Assembly (NCBI GenBank): GCA_031263025.1
Contig: JAISGO010000006.1
Location: 1 to 32,589, forward strand
Origin: Coriobacteriales bacterium
Lineage (GTDB): Bacteria > Actinomycetota > Coriobacteriia > Coriobacteriales > UBA8131
Direction of reading: 5' to 3'
DNA: 32,589 nucleotides
Shown: positions 7,299-15,621 of the stretch, in pieces
Position numbering within the stretch: position 1 is the first letter of the stretch
How the letters are laid out: every line of letters begins with the position of its first letter
Made by a program: the position numbers and the translations under genes
The notes under the pieces: model-generated
Databases searched by the model: none
Seen by the model: the letters and a program-made list of their open reading frames with translations, nothing else
Told to the model about the DNA's origin: nothing

Positions 7299-8529
7299 GA
7301 TTGAAGATCCTTACTAGTGTATAGTCCTTATCGACGATGTTAGTATACAGCACCAGGTTATCGAAATTTTGAGTGGAAGCCAAGCAATCCCCATAAGAGG
7401 CCGCGCCTTCGGGAGCGGCAATCACGAAAGCTGTTGCCTTGGCTAGGTTGTAGCCAACGATGTTCTTGCTCGATTTGCCGATCAATGATCCGTTCCAGAG
7501 TAGGGGCAGGCCGGCGGGTTGTTTGTTGACGTAGAAGTAGTTGGCGCCGTTTTCGAGGTAACTACCGAACTTTCCCAGGTTGTCGATGTTGGCATAAGTT
7601 GCGTCCACTGTCCAGATGAAGCCGCTCGGCGTGTAGCTGGCCGCTGACGGTTTGTAGCCGCTGGGCAGAACTTGTATCTCAGTGGGGGTCAAGGTTTGGG
7701 CGGAGAGCGCGGTTAGTTGGTAGAGCACACTTGTGCTGTCGGCGCGTGGAATGATGGTGACGAAGTCACCGTTGATGTTGACTTCGCCGAGCATCCGGCC
7801 GTGCGAGGTATAGGCGATTTGGGGGCTGGAACCAAGCTGGCAAGCCTTTAGCAGCGAATCTTGTTTGGTGGCGTTGCCGCTGAGGGAGGGCATCACCGTC
7901 CAGAACAAGGTAGACCCCCAAGCCGCGATGGTGGGCGGGTCCCAGTTGACATCGCCACTGTCTAATTTTTGGGTCATAACGAGTCCGCTTGAGGGATACT
8001 GCGTGGTCGCACTGCGCACCTGCGCGGCGAATACCGCCCAAGCGCCGGATTCGAGGTTCTGCTCCACCCAAATCAGGTCGGCACCTGCACCGGCCACATC
8101 ATAGATGGTATAACCTTGGCTGGCCAAGGTGGCTTGGGGAAGCAGGCTCTCTAAGGCACCGTTTTGCAGATTAAGGCAGGAAAGTTGGGTCAGGATGTCA
8201 GGGCTTGCCCCAGGGTGGAGTACGAAAGCGGTATGGTCGCCTGTCTGGGTGACCAAGGACCCAGCAGGGAGCTTGCAGCTTTGCGATAACTGTAGGTAAT
8301 AACCGGTCTGGTCTGAGGCAAAATCGGTTGAATAGAGCAGTTTGGCGTTATCTGGGTCGAGTTGGCTGACTTGGGCGGTGGGGAAATCCGCTTTGATCTG
8401 GGCGAGCGGATCCTTACTGTCGCCGCTTTGTTTGCCGCCGCTCGAACACCCGCTTAAAGCTAAGGCAACGCCGCCGAGCATGGTCATCTGGAGCAGCCTT
8501 CGCCGGCTTATCTTGATAGAAGATATCAT
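7291..8529 (-). CDS. Predicted Tat-exported lipoprotein of unknown function
   Basis: This is a 412-residue protein whose N-terminus (ISRRRLLQMTMLGGVALALSGC) combines twin arginines, a hydrophobic stretch and a lipobox with the lipidated cysteine at residue 28. It is therefore predicted to be membrane-anchored outside the cell. The mature part lacks motifs I recognise. Repeated segments with Trp, Tyr and Gly (for example TIAAWGSTLFWTVMPS and TPSGFIWTVDATY) would suit a beta-propeller-like fold, which is inference only. ATG 8529 is chosen because the longer frame to 8691 runs antisense through the divergent kinase gene. A perfect TATAAT lies about 14 nt before this ATG, and no ribosome-binding site is seen. 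It is followed by purC with an 8-nt overlap. Confidence 0.8.
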   Translation of the reverse strand: MISSIKISRRRLLQMTMLGGVALALSGCSSGGKQSGDSKDPLAQIKADFPTAQVSQLDPDNAKLLYSTDFASDQTGYYLQLSQSCKLPAGSLVTQTGDHTAFVLHPGASPDILTQLSCLNLQNGALESLLPQATLASQGYTIYDVAGAGADLIWVEQNLESGAWAVFAAQVRSATTQYPSSGLVMTQKLDSGDVNWDPPTIAAWGSTLFWTVMPSLSGNATKQDSLLKACQLGSSPQIAYTSHGRMLGEVNINGDFVTIIPRADSTSVLYQLTALSAQTLTPTEIQVLPSGYKPSAASYTPSGFIWTVDATYANIDNLGKFGSYLENGANYFYVNKQPAGLPLLWNGSLIGKSSKNIVGYNLAKATAFVIAAPEGAASYGDCLASTQNFDNLVLYTNIVDKDYTLVRIFNHA

Positions 8530-8551
8530 TTTGTCGTATAGTATTATACGA
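8513..8551. promoter_or_regulatory. Divergent promoter region with a TCGTATA-N4-TATACGA palindrome
   Basis: The palindrome 8534-8551 has 7-bp arms and sits in the 36-nt gap between divergent genes. It contains a perfect TATAAT for the leftward lipoprotein-purC unit (minus strand, 8548-8543). For the rightward kinase operon, TTGATA (8513-8518) and TATAGT (8537-8542) form a candidate -35/-10 pair with an 18-nt spacer. A dimeric repressor bound here could control both directions. This is inferred only from symmetry and position. Confidence 0.5.
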
Positions 8552-8565
8552 GGAAAGAAGGATAA

Positions 8566-9171
8566 ATGCCCAAGCAAATCATCACAGTCAATCGCCAATA
8601 TGGATCCGGCGGGCGGGAGATCGGCGCCTTGGTCGCCAAGCAGCTCGGCTATGACTATTACGACAAGAAGCTGATCCAGGAGATCGCCCATGTCGGCGAC
8701 GTCGATGTTGATCTGGTCAATGCCTCTGGCGAGGGACTGATGGGTAAGCTTTCCAACGTCTTCTCACATGTCGGTATGGAAGGCAAGGACATCGACTCCC
8801 TGCCCCTGCCTGATCGTTTGTTCTTGACCCAACGTAAGGTGATCCGTGGTATCGCAGACCAAGGCCCCTGTGTGATCATCGGCCACTTGGCGGACTATTT
8901 CCTGTCCGATCGTAGTGACGTGCTCAATGTCTTCGTCTATGCCCAGTGGGCGGCCCGGGTTAAACGGGTTGGCGAGCGCAATGGCCTTAACGAGGCCGAT
9001 AGCATCCATCGCATCAAAAGGATAGACAAGAACAGGGCGAGTTTCTATGAACAGTATGCCGAGATGAAATTCGGCCGTGCCACCAACTATGACCTTTCGA
9101 TCTCTGCCTCGACTTTCGACCTCGAGCAGGCCGCGCAGCTCATCATCGAGGCTGTCCAACTCGGCCTATGA
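8566..9171 (+). CDS. Cytidylate kinase-like family protein
   Basis: The 201-residue protein begins MPKQIITVNRQYGSGGREIG, with the P-loop-type nucleotide-binding start of the cytidylate kinase-like family (Pfam Cytidylate_kin2). The sequence continues with KLGY-type substrate-region features (QLGYDYYDKKLIQEIA) and a late RIDKNRASFYEQYAEMKFG segment typical of that family. True CMP kinase activity is not assured, because members of this family often accompany a separate cmk gene. The ATG has a strong AGGAAAGAAGG ribosome-binding site. The stop overlaps the thrC start by 4 nt. It heads a three-gene unit with thrC and a ModE-like regulator. Confidence 0.88.
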   Translation: MPKQIITVNRQYGSGGREIGALVAKQLGYDYYDKKLIQEIAHVGDVDVDLVNASGEGLMGKLSNVFSHVGMEGKDIDSLPLPDRLFLTQRKVIRGIADQGPCVIIGHLADYFLSDRSDVLNVFVYAQWAARVKRVGERNGLNEADSIHRIKRIDKNRASFYEQYAEMKFGRATNYDLSISASTFDLEQAAQLIIEAVQLGL

Positions 9172-10595
9172 TCAGCTACCTTGACACCCGGGGAGGCGGT
9201 AAGACTCTGAGTTTTTCCGAGGCCGTCTTGCAGGGTCTTGCCCCGAACGGTGGGCTGTATGTGCCAGAGCGCCTACCGAAGCTTGATTGGGCAGCGCGGC
9301 CTTGGGCGGGTACTTATGCCGAGATGGCTACCGCTCTTTACGACGCTTTCGAGACTGGTTTTGACCATGAGCAGATAGCGGAGCGGATGGAATCTGCTTA
9401 CGGTAGGGCTTTCGATGTCCCTGACGCAGTCGCCTTGCACCCGATCAGTCAGCATACCGATGTCTTGGAGCTTTGGCATGGCCCTACCGCAGCTTTTAAG
9501 GACATGGCCCTGCAGTGTCTGCCGCGTTTCTTTGTGCACTCCGACCAGCGTTTGATCTTGGTTGCGACCAGTGGCGATACTGGGTCTGCGGCTTTGGCGG
9601 GTTTTGCCGACCAGCCTGGCGTCAAGGTGATCGTGCTCTACCCGGATGGCGGGGTCTCGCCGACTCAGCTTGCCCAGATGACTTCGATGCCAGGTGCCAA
9701 CCTTTATGTCTGCGCGGTACGCGGTAACTTCGATGATTGCCAACATGCCGTCAAACAGGTCTTCTCCGATAGCGTTTTCGCGCAAGAGCTGAAAGATGAT
9801 TTCCAGGTCAGCTTCTCCTCGGCCAACTCCATCAATTGGGGGCGCCTCCTGCCTCAGGTCGTCTATTACCTGTTCGCCTATGCCCGTCTGCTCGGCGCTG
9901 GCCGTGTCGAATCCGGCGAACCGGTCAATATCTGTGTGCCGACCGGCAATTTCGGGAACATCTTGGCGGCTTGGTACGCTGGCCAGTTGGGTTTGCCCCT
10001 GAAGCGCTTGATTTGCGCTTCCAATAGCAACAATGTCCTCTATGACTTCTTCCACACTGGCAGCTATGACATCACTCAGCGCACTTTCCACTTGACTGCC
10101 TCGCCAGCTATGGATATCCTCGTCTCAAGTAATCTTGAGCGCCTGCTCTTTGAGCTGAATGGGCGTGATAGTGGGCTTTTGGCTAGTTGGATGTCTGACC
10201 TTGATGGCCAAGGCTGTTTTAACGTGGATTCGGCGACTTTCGCCAAGCTGCAGGCCCAGTTCGCGAGCGGCTGGGTTGATGACCAGGCCTGCTTTGCCAC
10301 CATGGCAAAGCTCTATCGTGAGCAAGATTATCTGGTTGATCCGCACACCGCAGTGGCCCTCAATGTAATGGAACAGCTCCACCCTGACGGGCATAGTATC
10401 GTGGCCTCTACTGCCTCTTGGGCGAAGTTTCCCGAGGACGTGGGCCGCGCTTTGGGCGAGAGGCCGGGGGCGGGACGGGTTCCGGCTAGTCTGGCCGATC
10501 TCGCCGAGCGTCCCCGTTGTTTTAGGGACACTATCGATGGCGACCTCGAGACTATCAAGCAGATGATTCGAGGAAGGCTTAAACAATGGATTTAG
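9168..10595 (+). CDS. thrC: Threonine synthase
   Basis: This PLP enzyme converts O-phosphohomoserine to threonine, the last step of threonine synthesis. The 475-residue length and the motifs ISYLDTRGG, LAPNGGLYVPE and HGPTAAFKDMALQ (PLP lysine K111) place it in the E. coli/yeast-type, longer class of ThrC. The phosphate-binding stretch ATSGDTGSAALAGF and the PTGNFGNILAAWYA segment are also visible. The start overlaps the upstream kinase-like gene in an ATGA junction, and the end overlaps the ModE-like gene by 10 nt, so the three are probably translated together. No hom or thrB lies nearby. Confidence 0.95.
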   Translation: MISYLDTRGGGKTLSFSEAVLQGLAPNGGLYVPERLPKLDWAARPWAGTYAEMATALYDAFETGFDHEQIAERMESAYGRAFDVPDAVALHPISQHTDVLELWHGPTAAFKDMALQCLPRFFVHSDQRLILVATSGDTGSAALAGFADQPGVKVIVLYPDGGVSPTQLAQMTSMPGANLYVCAVRGNFDDCQHAVKQVFSDSVFAQELKDDFQVSFSSANSINWGRLLPQVVYYLFAYARLLGAGRVESGEPVNICVPTGNFGNILAAWYAGQLGLPLKRLICASNSNNVLYDFFHTGSYDITQRTFHLTASPAMDILVSSNLERLLFELNGRDSGLLASWMSDLDGQGCFNVDSATFAKLQAQFASGWVDDQACFATMAKLYREQDYLVDPHTAVALNVMEQLHPDGHSIVASTASWAKFPEDVGRALGERPGAGRVPASLADLAERPRCFRDTIDGDLETIKQMIRGRLKQWI

Positions 10596-10927
10596 ACCAT
10601 ATCCAAGTGCAGCCGCGTCTGACCTTGTTCTCCGGGCGGGGCTCGGATAAGCATTCTTTCGGCAAAGGCGTGGCTGACCTGCTCTGCGGAGTGCGTCAAA
10701 GTGGTTCCCTCAATGCCGCCGCCAAGCAGATCATGATGTCCTATTCCAAAGCCTGGCGCATCGTCAACGAAGCCGAGGAGGCGATGGGCTGCAAGCTGAT
10801 CGACCGTGATGGCGCACGTGGCTCGGCCTTGACCGCCGAGGGTGCGCGCTTGCTCGACGCCTATCTTGCCCTGGACGAGTTCTTAAGCAAGGCTGCTCAG
10901 GCGAAGTTTGAGGAGCTCATGCGCTGA
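10586..10927 (+). CDS. ModE-like winged-helix (LysR-type HTH) DNA-binding protein
   Basis: This is a single-domain protein of 113 residues. The segment LLCGVRQSGSLNAAAKQIMMSYSKAWRIVNEAEEAMG is the winged helix-turn-helix of the molybdate regulator ModE. It is followed by the wing KLIDRDGARGSALTAEGARLL and a short C-terminal helix (LDEFLSKAAQAKFEELM). The molybdate-binding (TOBE/molbindin) domain of full-length ModE is absent. The ligand is therefore unknown, and such stand-alone proteins are common near molybdenum or tungsten genes, none of which is seen here. It overlaps thrC by 10 nt and ends the operon. Confidence 0.85.
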   Translation: MDLDHIQVQPRLTLFSGRGSDKHSFGKGVADLLCGVRQSGSLNAAAKQIMMSYSKAWRIVNEAEEAMGCKLIDRDGARGSALTAEGARLLDAYLALDEFLSKAAQAKFEELMR

Positions 10928-10928
10928 T

Positions 10929-10970
10929 TTAGGCGGTGCTTGCGCCTAAGCATCTTTGATATCCTTTTCT
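10929..10970 (+). terminator. Probable terminator after the thrC operon
   Basis: A hairpin with 7-bp arms TTAGGCG (10929-10935) and CGCCTAA (10943-10949) and a 7-nt loop directly follows the ModE-like gene. The downstream tract is T-rich but interrupted (ATCTTTGATATCCTTTTCTT), so termination efficiency is uncertain. Confidence 0.5.
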
Positions 10971-10985
10971 TGGCCCTGGAAAGCC

Positions 10986-10991
10986 TATAAT
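10986..10991 (+). promoter_or_regulatory. Candidate -10 box of ackA
   Basis: A perfect TATAAT lies 32 nt before the ackA start, with an AAGGAGT ribosome-binding site between them. No consensus -35 lies at 16-18 nt. Confidence 0.45.
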
Positions 10992-11023
10992 GATACAGAA
11001 CGTTTCCCTCTTGAAGGAGTCCT

Positions 11024-12235
11024 ATGCTTATCCTGGTAATCAACGCCGGCTCTTCCTCGCTGAAATATCAATTGGTGGACACCGAAGCTAAAAAGGTGAT
11101 GGCTAAGGGGCTTTGTGAACGGGTGGGGGCCTCGGACAGCTTCCACAAGCACGGCATCGACGCTGATGAGCGGGTGATTAGCGAATATCTGCCGGATCAC
11201 CACGCGGCAATCAATTCGGTGCTACGGGCCTTAACCGACGATGATTATGGGGTAATCGATGACTTATCCAAGATCGACGCGGTTGGTCATCGGGTGGTGC
11301 ATGGGGGAGAGTATTTTGATTCCTCGGTGGTAATAGACGAGAAGAACCTTGAGAAGATCGCGGCTTGCTCGAAGCTCGCCCCGCTTCATAATCCAGCTGC
11401 TGTGGAGGGTATCCGGGCCTGTCAGAAGATTATGCCTGAGGTGATGCAGGTGGCTGTCTTTGATACCTCCTTCCATCAGAGTATGCCGCAGAAGGCCTAC
11501 ATGTACCCGCTGCCCTATGAGCTCTATCGCGGTCAAAGCATCCGCAAGTACGGCTTCCACGGTACCTCGCACCGCTACGTCGCAGATCGTGCGGCCCAGT
11601 TTTTGGGCAAGCCGCTCGAGGAGCTCCAGTTGATTACCTGCCATCTCGGCAACGGCTGTTCGCTTGCGGCGATCGATCATGCAAAATCGGTGGATACCAC
11701 GATGGGGTTTACCCCTTTGGACGGTCTAATGATGGGTACCCGTTGCGGTTCGATTGACCCGGCAATCGTGCTTTACCTGATCAACTACGTCGGCTTGACC
11801 TCAGATGAGGTCAACGATATCATGAACAAACAGTCTGGTTTGCTGGGTATCTCTGGTCTTTCCAATGATCTGCGTGATGTCCGCTCCGCTGCTGAGGCTG
11901 GCAACGATCGGGCACAGCTTGCCTATGAGATGTATTCCTACTCGGTGAAGAAGCATATCGGCGCTTATGTCTTCACCATGGCCGGGGTGGACGCCATTAT
12001 CCTCACCGCCGGAGTGGGGGAGAACTGTGACCGGATGCGCCGGATGATCTTCGAGGGACTCGAACCCATGGGTATCAAGATCGACCATGAGCGCAACCTC
12101 CAAAAAAGCGGCGAGCGGGTCATCTCCACCGATGACTCCCGGGTCAAGATATTGGTTATCCCGACTAACGAGGAATATATGATCGCCCAGGACGTGAAGC
12201 ATATCTACCAAGAGCTACATAATGAGGCCGCCTAG
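11024..12235 (+). CDS. ackA: Acetate kinase
   Basis: AckA interconverts acetyl phosphate plus ADP with acetate plus ATP. In fermenters it yields ATP from acetyl-CoA. The 403-residue protein has the ASKHA-family N-terminal signature LVINAGSSSLKYQL, the VGHRVVHGGEYF motif, the catalytic DTSFHQSMP segment, YGFHGTSHRYV and the C-terminal ILTAGVGENCDRMR loop. The ATG at 11024 follows a clear AAGGAGT ribosome-binding site. No pta gene is next to it. The gene immediately downstream starts one base after its stop, so the two are probably one transcript. Confidence 0.97.
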   Translation: MLILVINAGSSSLKYQLVDTEAKKVMAKGLCERVGASDSFHKHGIDADERVISEYLPDHHAAINSVLRALTDDDYGVIDDLSKIDAVGHRVVHGGEYFDSSVVIDEKNLEKIAACSKLAPLHNPAAVEGIRACQKIMPEVMQVAVFDTSFHQSMPQKAYMYPLPYELYRGQSIRKYGFHGTSHRYVADRAAQFLGKPLEELQLITCHLGNGCSLAAIDHAKSVDTTMGFTPLDGLMMGTRCGSIDPAIVLYLINYVGLTSDEVNDIMNKQSGLLGISGLSNDLRDVRSAAEAGNDRAQLAYEMYSYSVKKHIGAYVFTMAGVDAIILTAGVGENCDRMRRMIFEGLEPMGIKIDHERNLQKSGERVISTDDSRVKILVIPTNEEYMIAQDVKHIYQELHNEAA

Positions 12236-12823
12236 ATGATGCAGATCAAGCGCTTGGAGATAGCGATCAGCCATGCCCGTGGCCTTGTCACTAATTGTTA
12301 TTTAGTTGAGCTGCCGGACGGAACAGTGATCGTGGATCCGGCTGAGGACGCAGCGCAGATTATCTCTGCCCTGGGCAAAAACCGCCCCCAAGCGGTCATC
12401 TTAACCCATCGCCACGACGACCATCTCCTGGCGGTGCCGGAGTTGGTCGCGCATTACGGTGAGCAACTGCCGGTCTATGTGCATGAGGCAGATTTGGCGG
12501 CAGCGCACGATTCCATTGCTGTGCGACTTGAGCCCCTGCATGGGGGGGAGCGTCTCTGTGGGGTCTTCGAGGTCATCCATACTCCAGGTCATTCCAGCGG
12601 GAGCATCTGCCTCTATGTCCCCGATGAGGGCCTGCTCTTTAGCGGCGACACCCTTTTCGAGGGCACCTGCGGCGCCGTCCATTTCGAGAGCGGATCGCCA
12701 TCCCAGATGCATGATTCCCTGCAACGTTTGGCTAAGCTGCCTAAGGCGACCGTGGTCTTACCTGGTCATGGCAATCCCACCACGATCGGCGAGGAGCTTA
12801 CTGCCGGCCTAGTCGAGATTTAA
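12236..12823 (+). CDS. Metallo-beta-lactamase-fold hydrolase (glyoxalase II-like)
   Basis: The 195-residue protein has the binuclear metal-binding motif H58-x-H60-x-D62-H63 (LTHRHDDHL), the HTPGHSSGS histidine motif, the SGDTLFEGTCG aspartate motif and the C-terminal PGHG histidine. These are the features of hydroxyacylglutathione-hydrolase-like cytosolic enzymes. Its substrate cannot be told from sequence; thioesters are a guess from the family. Its first ATG (an ATGATG pair) directly follows the ackA stop codon, implying translational coupling to ackA. Confidence 0.9.
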   Translation: MMQIKRLEIAISHARGLVTNCYLVELPDGTVIVDPAEDAAQIISALGKNRPQAVILTHRHDDHLLAVPELVAHYGEQLPVYVHEADLAAAHDSIAVRLEPLHGGERLCGVFEVIHTPGHSSGSICLYVPDEGLLFSGDTLFEGTCGAVHFESGSPSQMHDSLQRLAKLPKATVVLPGHGNPTTIGEELTAGLVEI

Positions 12824-12933
12824 AAAAGCTCTATCTTTAAGGAAAAAATAAGCAAAACTTAAGTAATAATTGAGTTTCGTTTAAGGGCGTACGGCTATCC
12901 TACTCGATTGTCAACTGCGAGAAGGAGCCGAAG

Positions 12934-14481
12934 GTGGCCAAGACCCAAAAACTTGCCTTTGTCCAGACCGCGACCCTGCATGGGGTCGAGGCCCTGCCCG
13001 TGACCTGCGAGACGAGCGTGGGGGGTCGTGGCTTGCCGGGGATCTTCATGGTCGGCCTGCCCGATGCGGCGGTGCGCGAGGCCTCTTATCGGGTGCGCCT
13101 TGCGCTGCAAGCAGCTGGCTTTGAGACGCCAAACCAACACATCGTGATTAATTTCGCCCCCTCGGCCTTGCGCAAAAGTGGTTCGGGCTTCGACTTGCCG
13201 ATCGCCTTGGCGATCTTGGTGGCGACCGGCCAGATTGCAGCTGGGCTCACCGATCAGATGCTTTGTGTGGGAGAGCTTTCCATTGACGGGAGGATACGTT
13301 CGGTCAGGGGCTTGCTCGCTTTCGAGCAACTGGCGGTGCAAAGTGGACAGGGCCTGTTGACCGGGCCTGCGCCAGGTGGGGTATATCCACCAGAACAGCT
13401 CGATCATCACTGTCTCGGAAATCTTGCCGACCTGCACGAGATGAGACTCAGCCAACCTTATCAGGCGCAGTCGATTGAGCATGAGATAGAGCAGGATTTC
13501 GCCGAGGTGGCGGGCAGTCAAAGCGCTAAGCGCGCTCTGCAGATCGCTGCCTTGGGTAATCATGCCCTGATGATGGTGGGGCCGCCGGGCTCGGGCAAGT
13601 CGATGCTGGCAGCTCGCTTTCCGACCATTCTACCCAAGCTCAGCGAGACCGAAAAGGTCGAGACGGCGATGGTGCATTCGGTCGCCGGCCTACCTTATGC
13701 CGATATCTTAGCCGGACATAAGCCCTTTCGCGCACCCCACCACAGTGCGAGTCGGGCTGGGCTTTTAGGCGGTGGCTCGCCACCCAGTCCAGGCGAGGTC
13801 TCACTGGCCCATAACGGCGTGCTCTTCTTGGATGAGATGCCTGAATTCGGCTCTGCGGTACTGCAGCTTTTGCGCCAACCCCTTGAGAGTGGGCAGGTCG
13901 CCTTGGCGAGGGCGGGAGGTACGACCGTCTTTCCGGCCCGCTTCCACCTTTTGGCGGCGGCCAATCCCTGCCCCTGTGGCTATCTGGGTGATCCTGAGAA
14001 AAATTGCCGTTGTACCAGTAGCAGCGTGGAACGTTATCAATCCCGTATCGGCGGCCCTTTAATGGATCGTTTCGATTTGGTGATCAGGGTATGGCGCAGC
14101 CCAGCGGCCCAGGTGCTTGCCACCGGTCGGGGCCAAAGTAGTGCACAGATGCGCACAGAGGTGGAAGCCGGCCGTCTTTTCCGGAGCAGTCGGCTTGAGC
14201 AGGATAGCCAGGGCAAGAGCATAGGACAATCGCAAACCGGGCAGCTGCTCATGGAGCTGCCCGGCAAAGGCGCCCAGCTCCTTGCTGAGTGCCAGCTAGG
14301 CCATACAGAACTTGACTTCTTGGAGGCTGCGGCCAACGCCCAGCACTTAAGCGGGCGCAAGATCATGAAGGCTTTGGCGGTTGCGCGTACGATCGCCGAT
14401 CTTGAGCAGTCCGAGCTGGTCGGCGAAGAACATCTGCTAGAAGCGCTCAGTTACCGGGCAGACGTCGGCTTTGAGATCTGA
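12934..14481 (+). CDS. comM: ComM-type YifB family Mg-chelatase-like AAA+ ATPase
   Basis: ComM is a hexameric helicase that extends the heteroduplex during integration of DNA taken up by natural transformation. The 515-residue protein has the N-terminal Lon-like domain with VGLPDAAVREASYRVRLAL, Walker A GPPGSGKS (about 216-223), Walker B NGVLFLDEMPEF, the zinc-type Cys motif NPCPCGYLGDPEKNCRC and the C-terminal SGRKIMKALAVARTIADLE segment. The GTG start at 12934 follows an AAGGAG ribosome-binding site. The last 45 nt overlap the convergent ferredoxin gene of the comEA-comEC operon. The 110-nt AT-rich gap upstream probably holds its promoter, but I see no convincing boxes. Confidence 0.93.
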   Translation: MAKTQKLAFVQTATLHGVEALPVTCETSVGGRGLPGIFMVGLPDAAVREASYRVRLALQAAGFETPNQHIVINFAPSALRKSGSGFDLPIALAILVATGQIAAGLTDQMLCVGELSIDGRIRSVRGLLAFEQLAVQSGQGLLTGPAPGGVYPPEQLDHHCLGNLADLHEMRLSQPYQAQSIEHEIEQDFAEVAGSQSAKRALQIAALGNHALMMVGPPGSGKSMLAARFPTILPKLSETEKVETAMVHSVAGLPYADILAGHKPFRAPHHSASRAGLLGGGSPPSPGEVSLAHNGVLFLDEMPEFGSAVLQLLRQPLESGQVALARAGGTTVFPARFHLLAAANPCPCGYLGDPEKNCRCTSSSVERYQSRIGGPLMDRFDLVIRVWRSPAAQVLATGRGQSSAQMRTEVEAGRLFRSSRLEQDSQGKSIGQSQTGQLLMELPGKGAQLLAECQLGHTELDFLEAAANAQHLSGRKIMKALAVARTIADLEQSELVGEEHLLEALSYRADVGFEI

Positions 14482-15603
14482 GCTCTCATTTGCCTCGTTA
14501 GTATGCATAGAGTTAGGCGCAGGGCTGGCCGGACGCAGCTCAAAGCGGTAGAGGGACGCCTCGGCGAGGTCTTCAAGATCGCAGCCGTCAGCTATGTTGA
14601 TAGCATGGGGGTAGCAGGAATCCTGGCAGAGACGGCAGTTAGTGCAAAGGTAGGGGGCGAAGTCGATGCCCTGGGCGCCATTATCATGGTAAGCGTTGAG
14701 CGCTCCAGTGGGGCAGACTTTGGTGCAGATCTGACAATTCGTGCATTTAAGTAAGTCGATGTCGAGACGACCCCAAAGCCGGCTGGTCGTGGAGTGGCGC
14801 AGATTCTTGAGGTCCATTCGTAGTTGGAGCTGGCGCAGAGGCCGGAATTTCTGATAACGGTCTGGTGCGGGCCTCCTTTGGCGGCCTGTCTCACTTTCTT
14901 TCAATAAAGTCAAAAGGTCAGCCGGGCCTTCTCGCCTGACCGAGGAGAAGGCGGCACGTTTGGCGGCGCCTTCGTCAGTCCTGCGCTGCGTTTTGAGCTC
15001 CCGCGCACTCATCTGCAGCTCTTTTGGCAGACCTTGCTGCAAGCTGATTTTGGCCATTGGCGCCAGCTCGTGGCAATCCGCTAAGACTGCATCAATAGTT
15101 TGGCGGGCAGCGCCTAGCGGGCATTTTTCGCAGTCCGCGCAGAAGAGTCTAACCGGGCTGCCCCAGGGTAGCTTTTCCCGATCTTTGTCAGCGCCTGGCA
15201 CAGGCCGGGCGGCGAGGGTAAGGAGGATAGCCTCGTCCAGTCCGGCCAGACACTCGATCTCCAGACAGCGGTTAGTGGGAAATTCCTGAAGCAGCCGACT
15301 ACAGGCAAAATGTGGCCGGGGCCCGGCGAGGGCCGTTTTGAGGAGCTCCGACGTAGTCGGTGCATGCAGTTTTAAGGCCTGGTTGGGGCAGGTTGTGGCG
15401 CAGGCGCCACAATCGAGGCAGGCGCTGGGTTCGACACTGACGCCATTCTGCTCGAGTTTGATCGCTGCGCTTGGACAGGCGGCCAAGCACAGCTCGCAGT
15501 GGCCGCTGCGATGGCGAAAACGCGTGCAACGAGCCTGTTCGAAGCTAAGGTGCGCTGCTGGCAAGTCAGCCAGGGTGTGAAGGATGCGTCGTGTCAGGGC
15601 CAT
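14437..15603 (-). CDS. Polyferredoxin-like 4Fe-4S cluster protein
   Basis: This 388-residue protein contains at least four ferredoxin-type Cys motifs: CELCLAACP with an upstream Cys, CLDCGACATTCP, CTNCQICTKVCP and CTNCRLCQDSCYP. The first two are near the N-terminus and the last two near the C-terminus. A central region with further Cys (CLEIECLAGLDEAIL and FCADCEKCPLGA) resembles the accessory iron-sulfur segment of hydrogenase/heterodisulfide reductase-type proteins. No signal peptide or membrane segment is seen, so it is probably a cytosolic electron carrier. It starts 18 nt after comEC without a good ribosome-binding site, so it lies in the comEA-comEC unit. Its partner enzyme is not identifiable from the window. 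The 3' end overlaps comM. Confidence 0.85.
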   Translation of the reverse strand: MALTRRILHTLADLPAAHLSFEQARCTRFRHRSGHCELCLAACPSAAIKLEQNGVSVEPSACLDCGACATTCPNQALKLHAPTTSELLKTALAGPRPHFACSRLLQEFPTNRCLEIECLAGLDEAILLTLAARPVPGADKDREKLPWGSPVRLFCADCEKCPLGAARQTIDAVLADCHELAPMAKISLQQGLPKELQMSARELKTQRRTDEGAAKRAAFSSVRREGPADLLTLLKESETGRQRRPAPDRYQKFRPLRQLQLRMDLKNLRHSTTSRLWGRLDIDLLKCTNCQICTKVCPTGALNAYHDNGAQGIDFAPYLCTNCRLCQDSCYPHAINIADGCDLEDLAEASLYRFELRPASPAPNSMHTNEANESSDLKADVCPVTERF

Positions 15604-15621
15604 GCGCAGATTGTAGACGGT

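Noticed and set aside
9273-10091. 272-codon open frame antisense to thrC
   Set aside because: It mirrors the thrC codon pattern and has no recognisable motif or start signal.
12824-12933. AT-rich gap before comM examined for promoter and terminator
   Set aside because: Repeated TTTAAGG and short symmetric stretches are present, but no stem of more than 5 bp or well-spaced -35/-10 pair.
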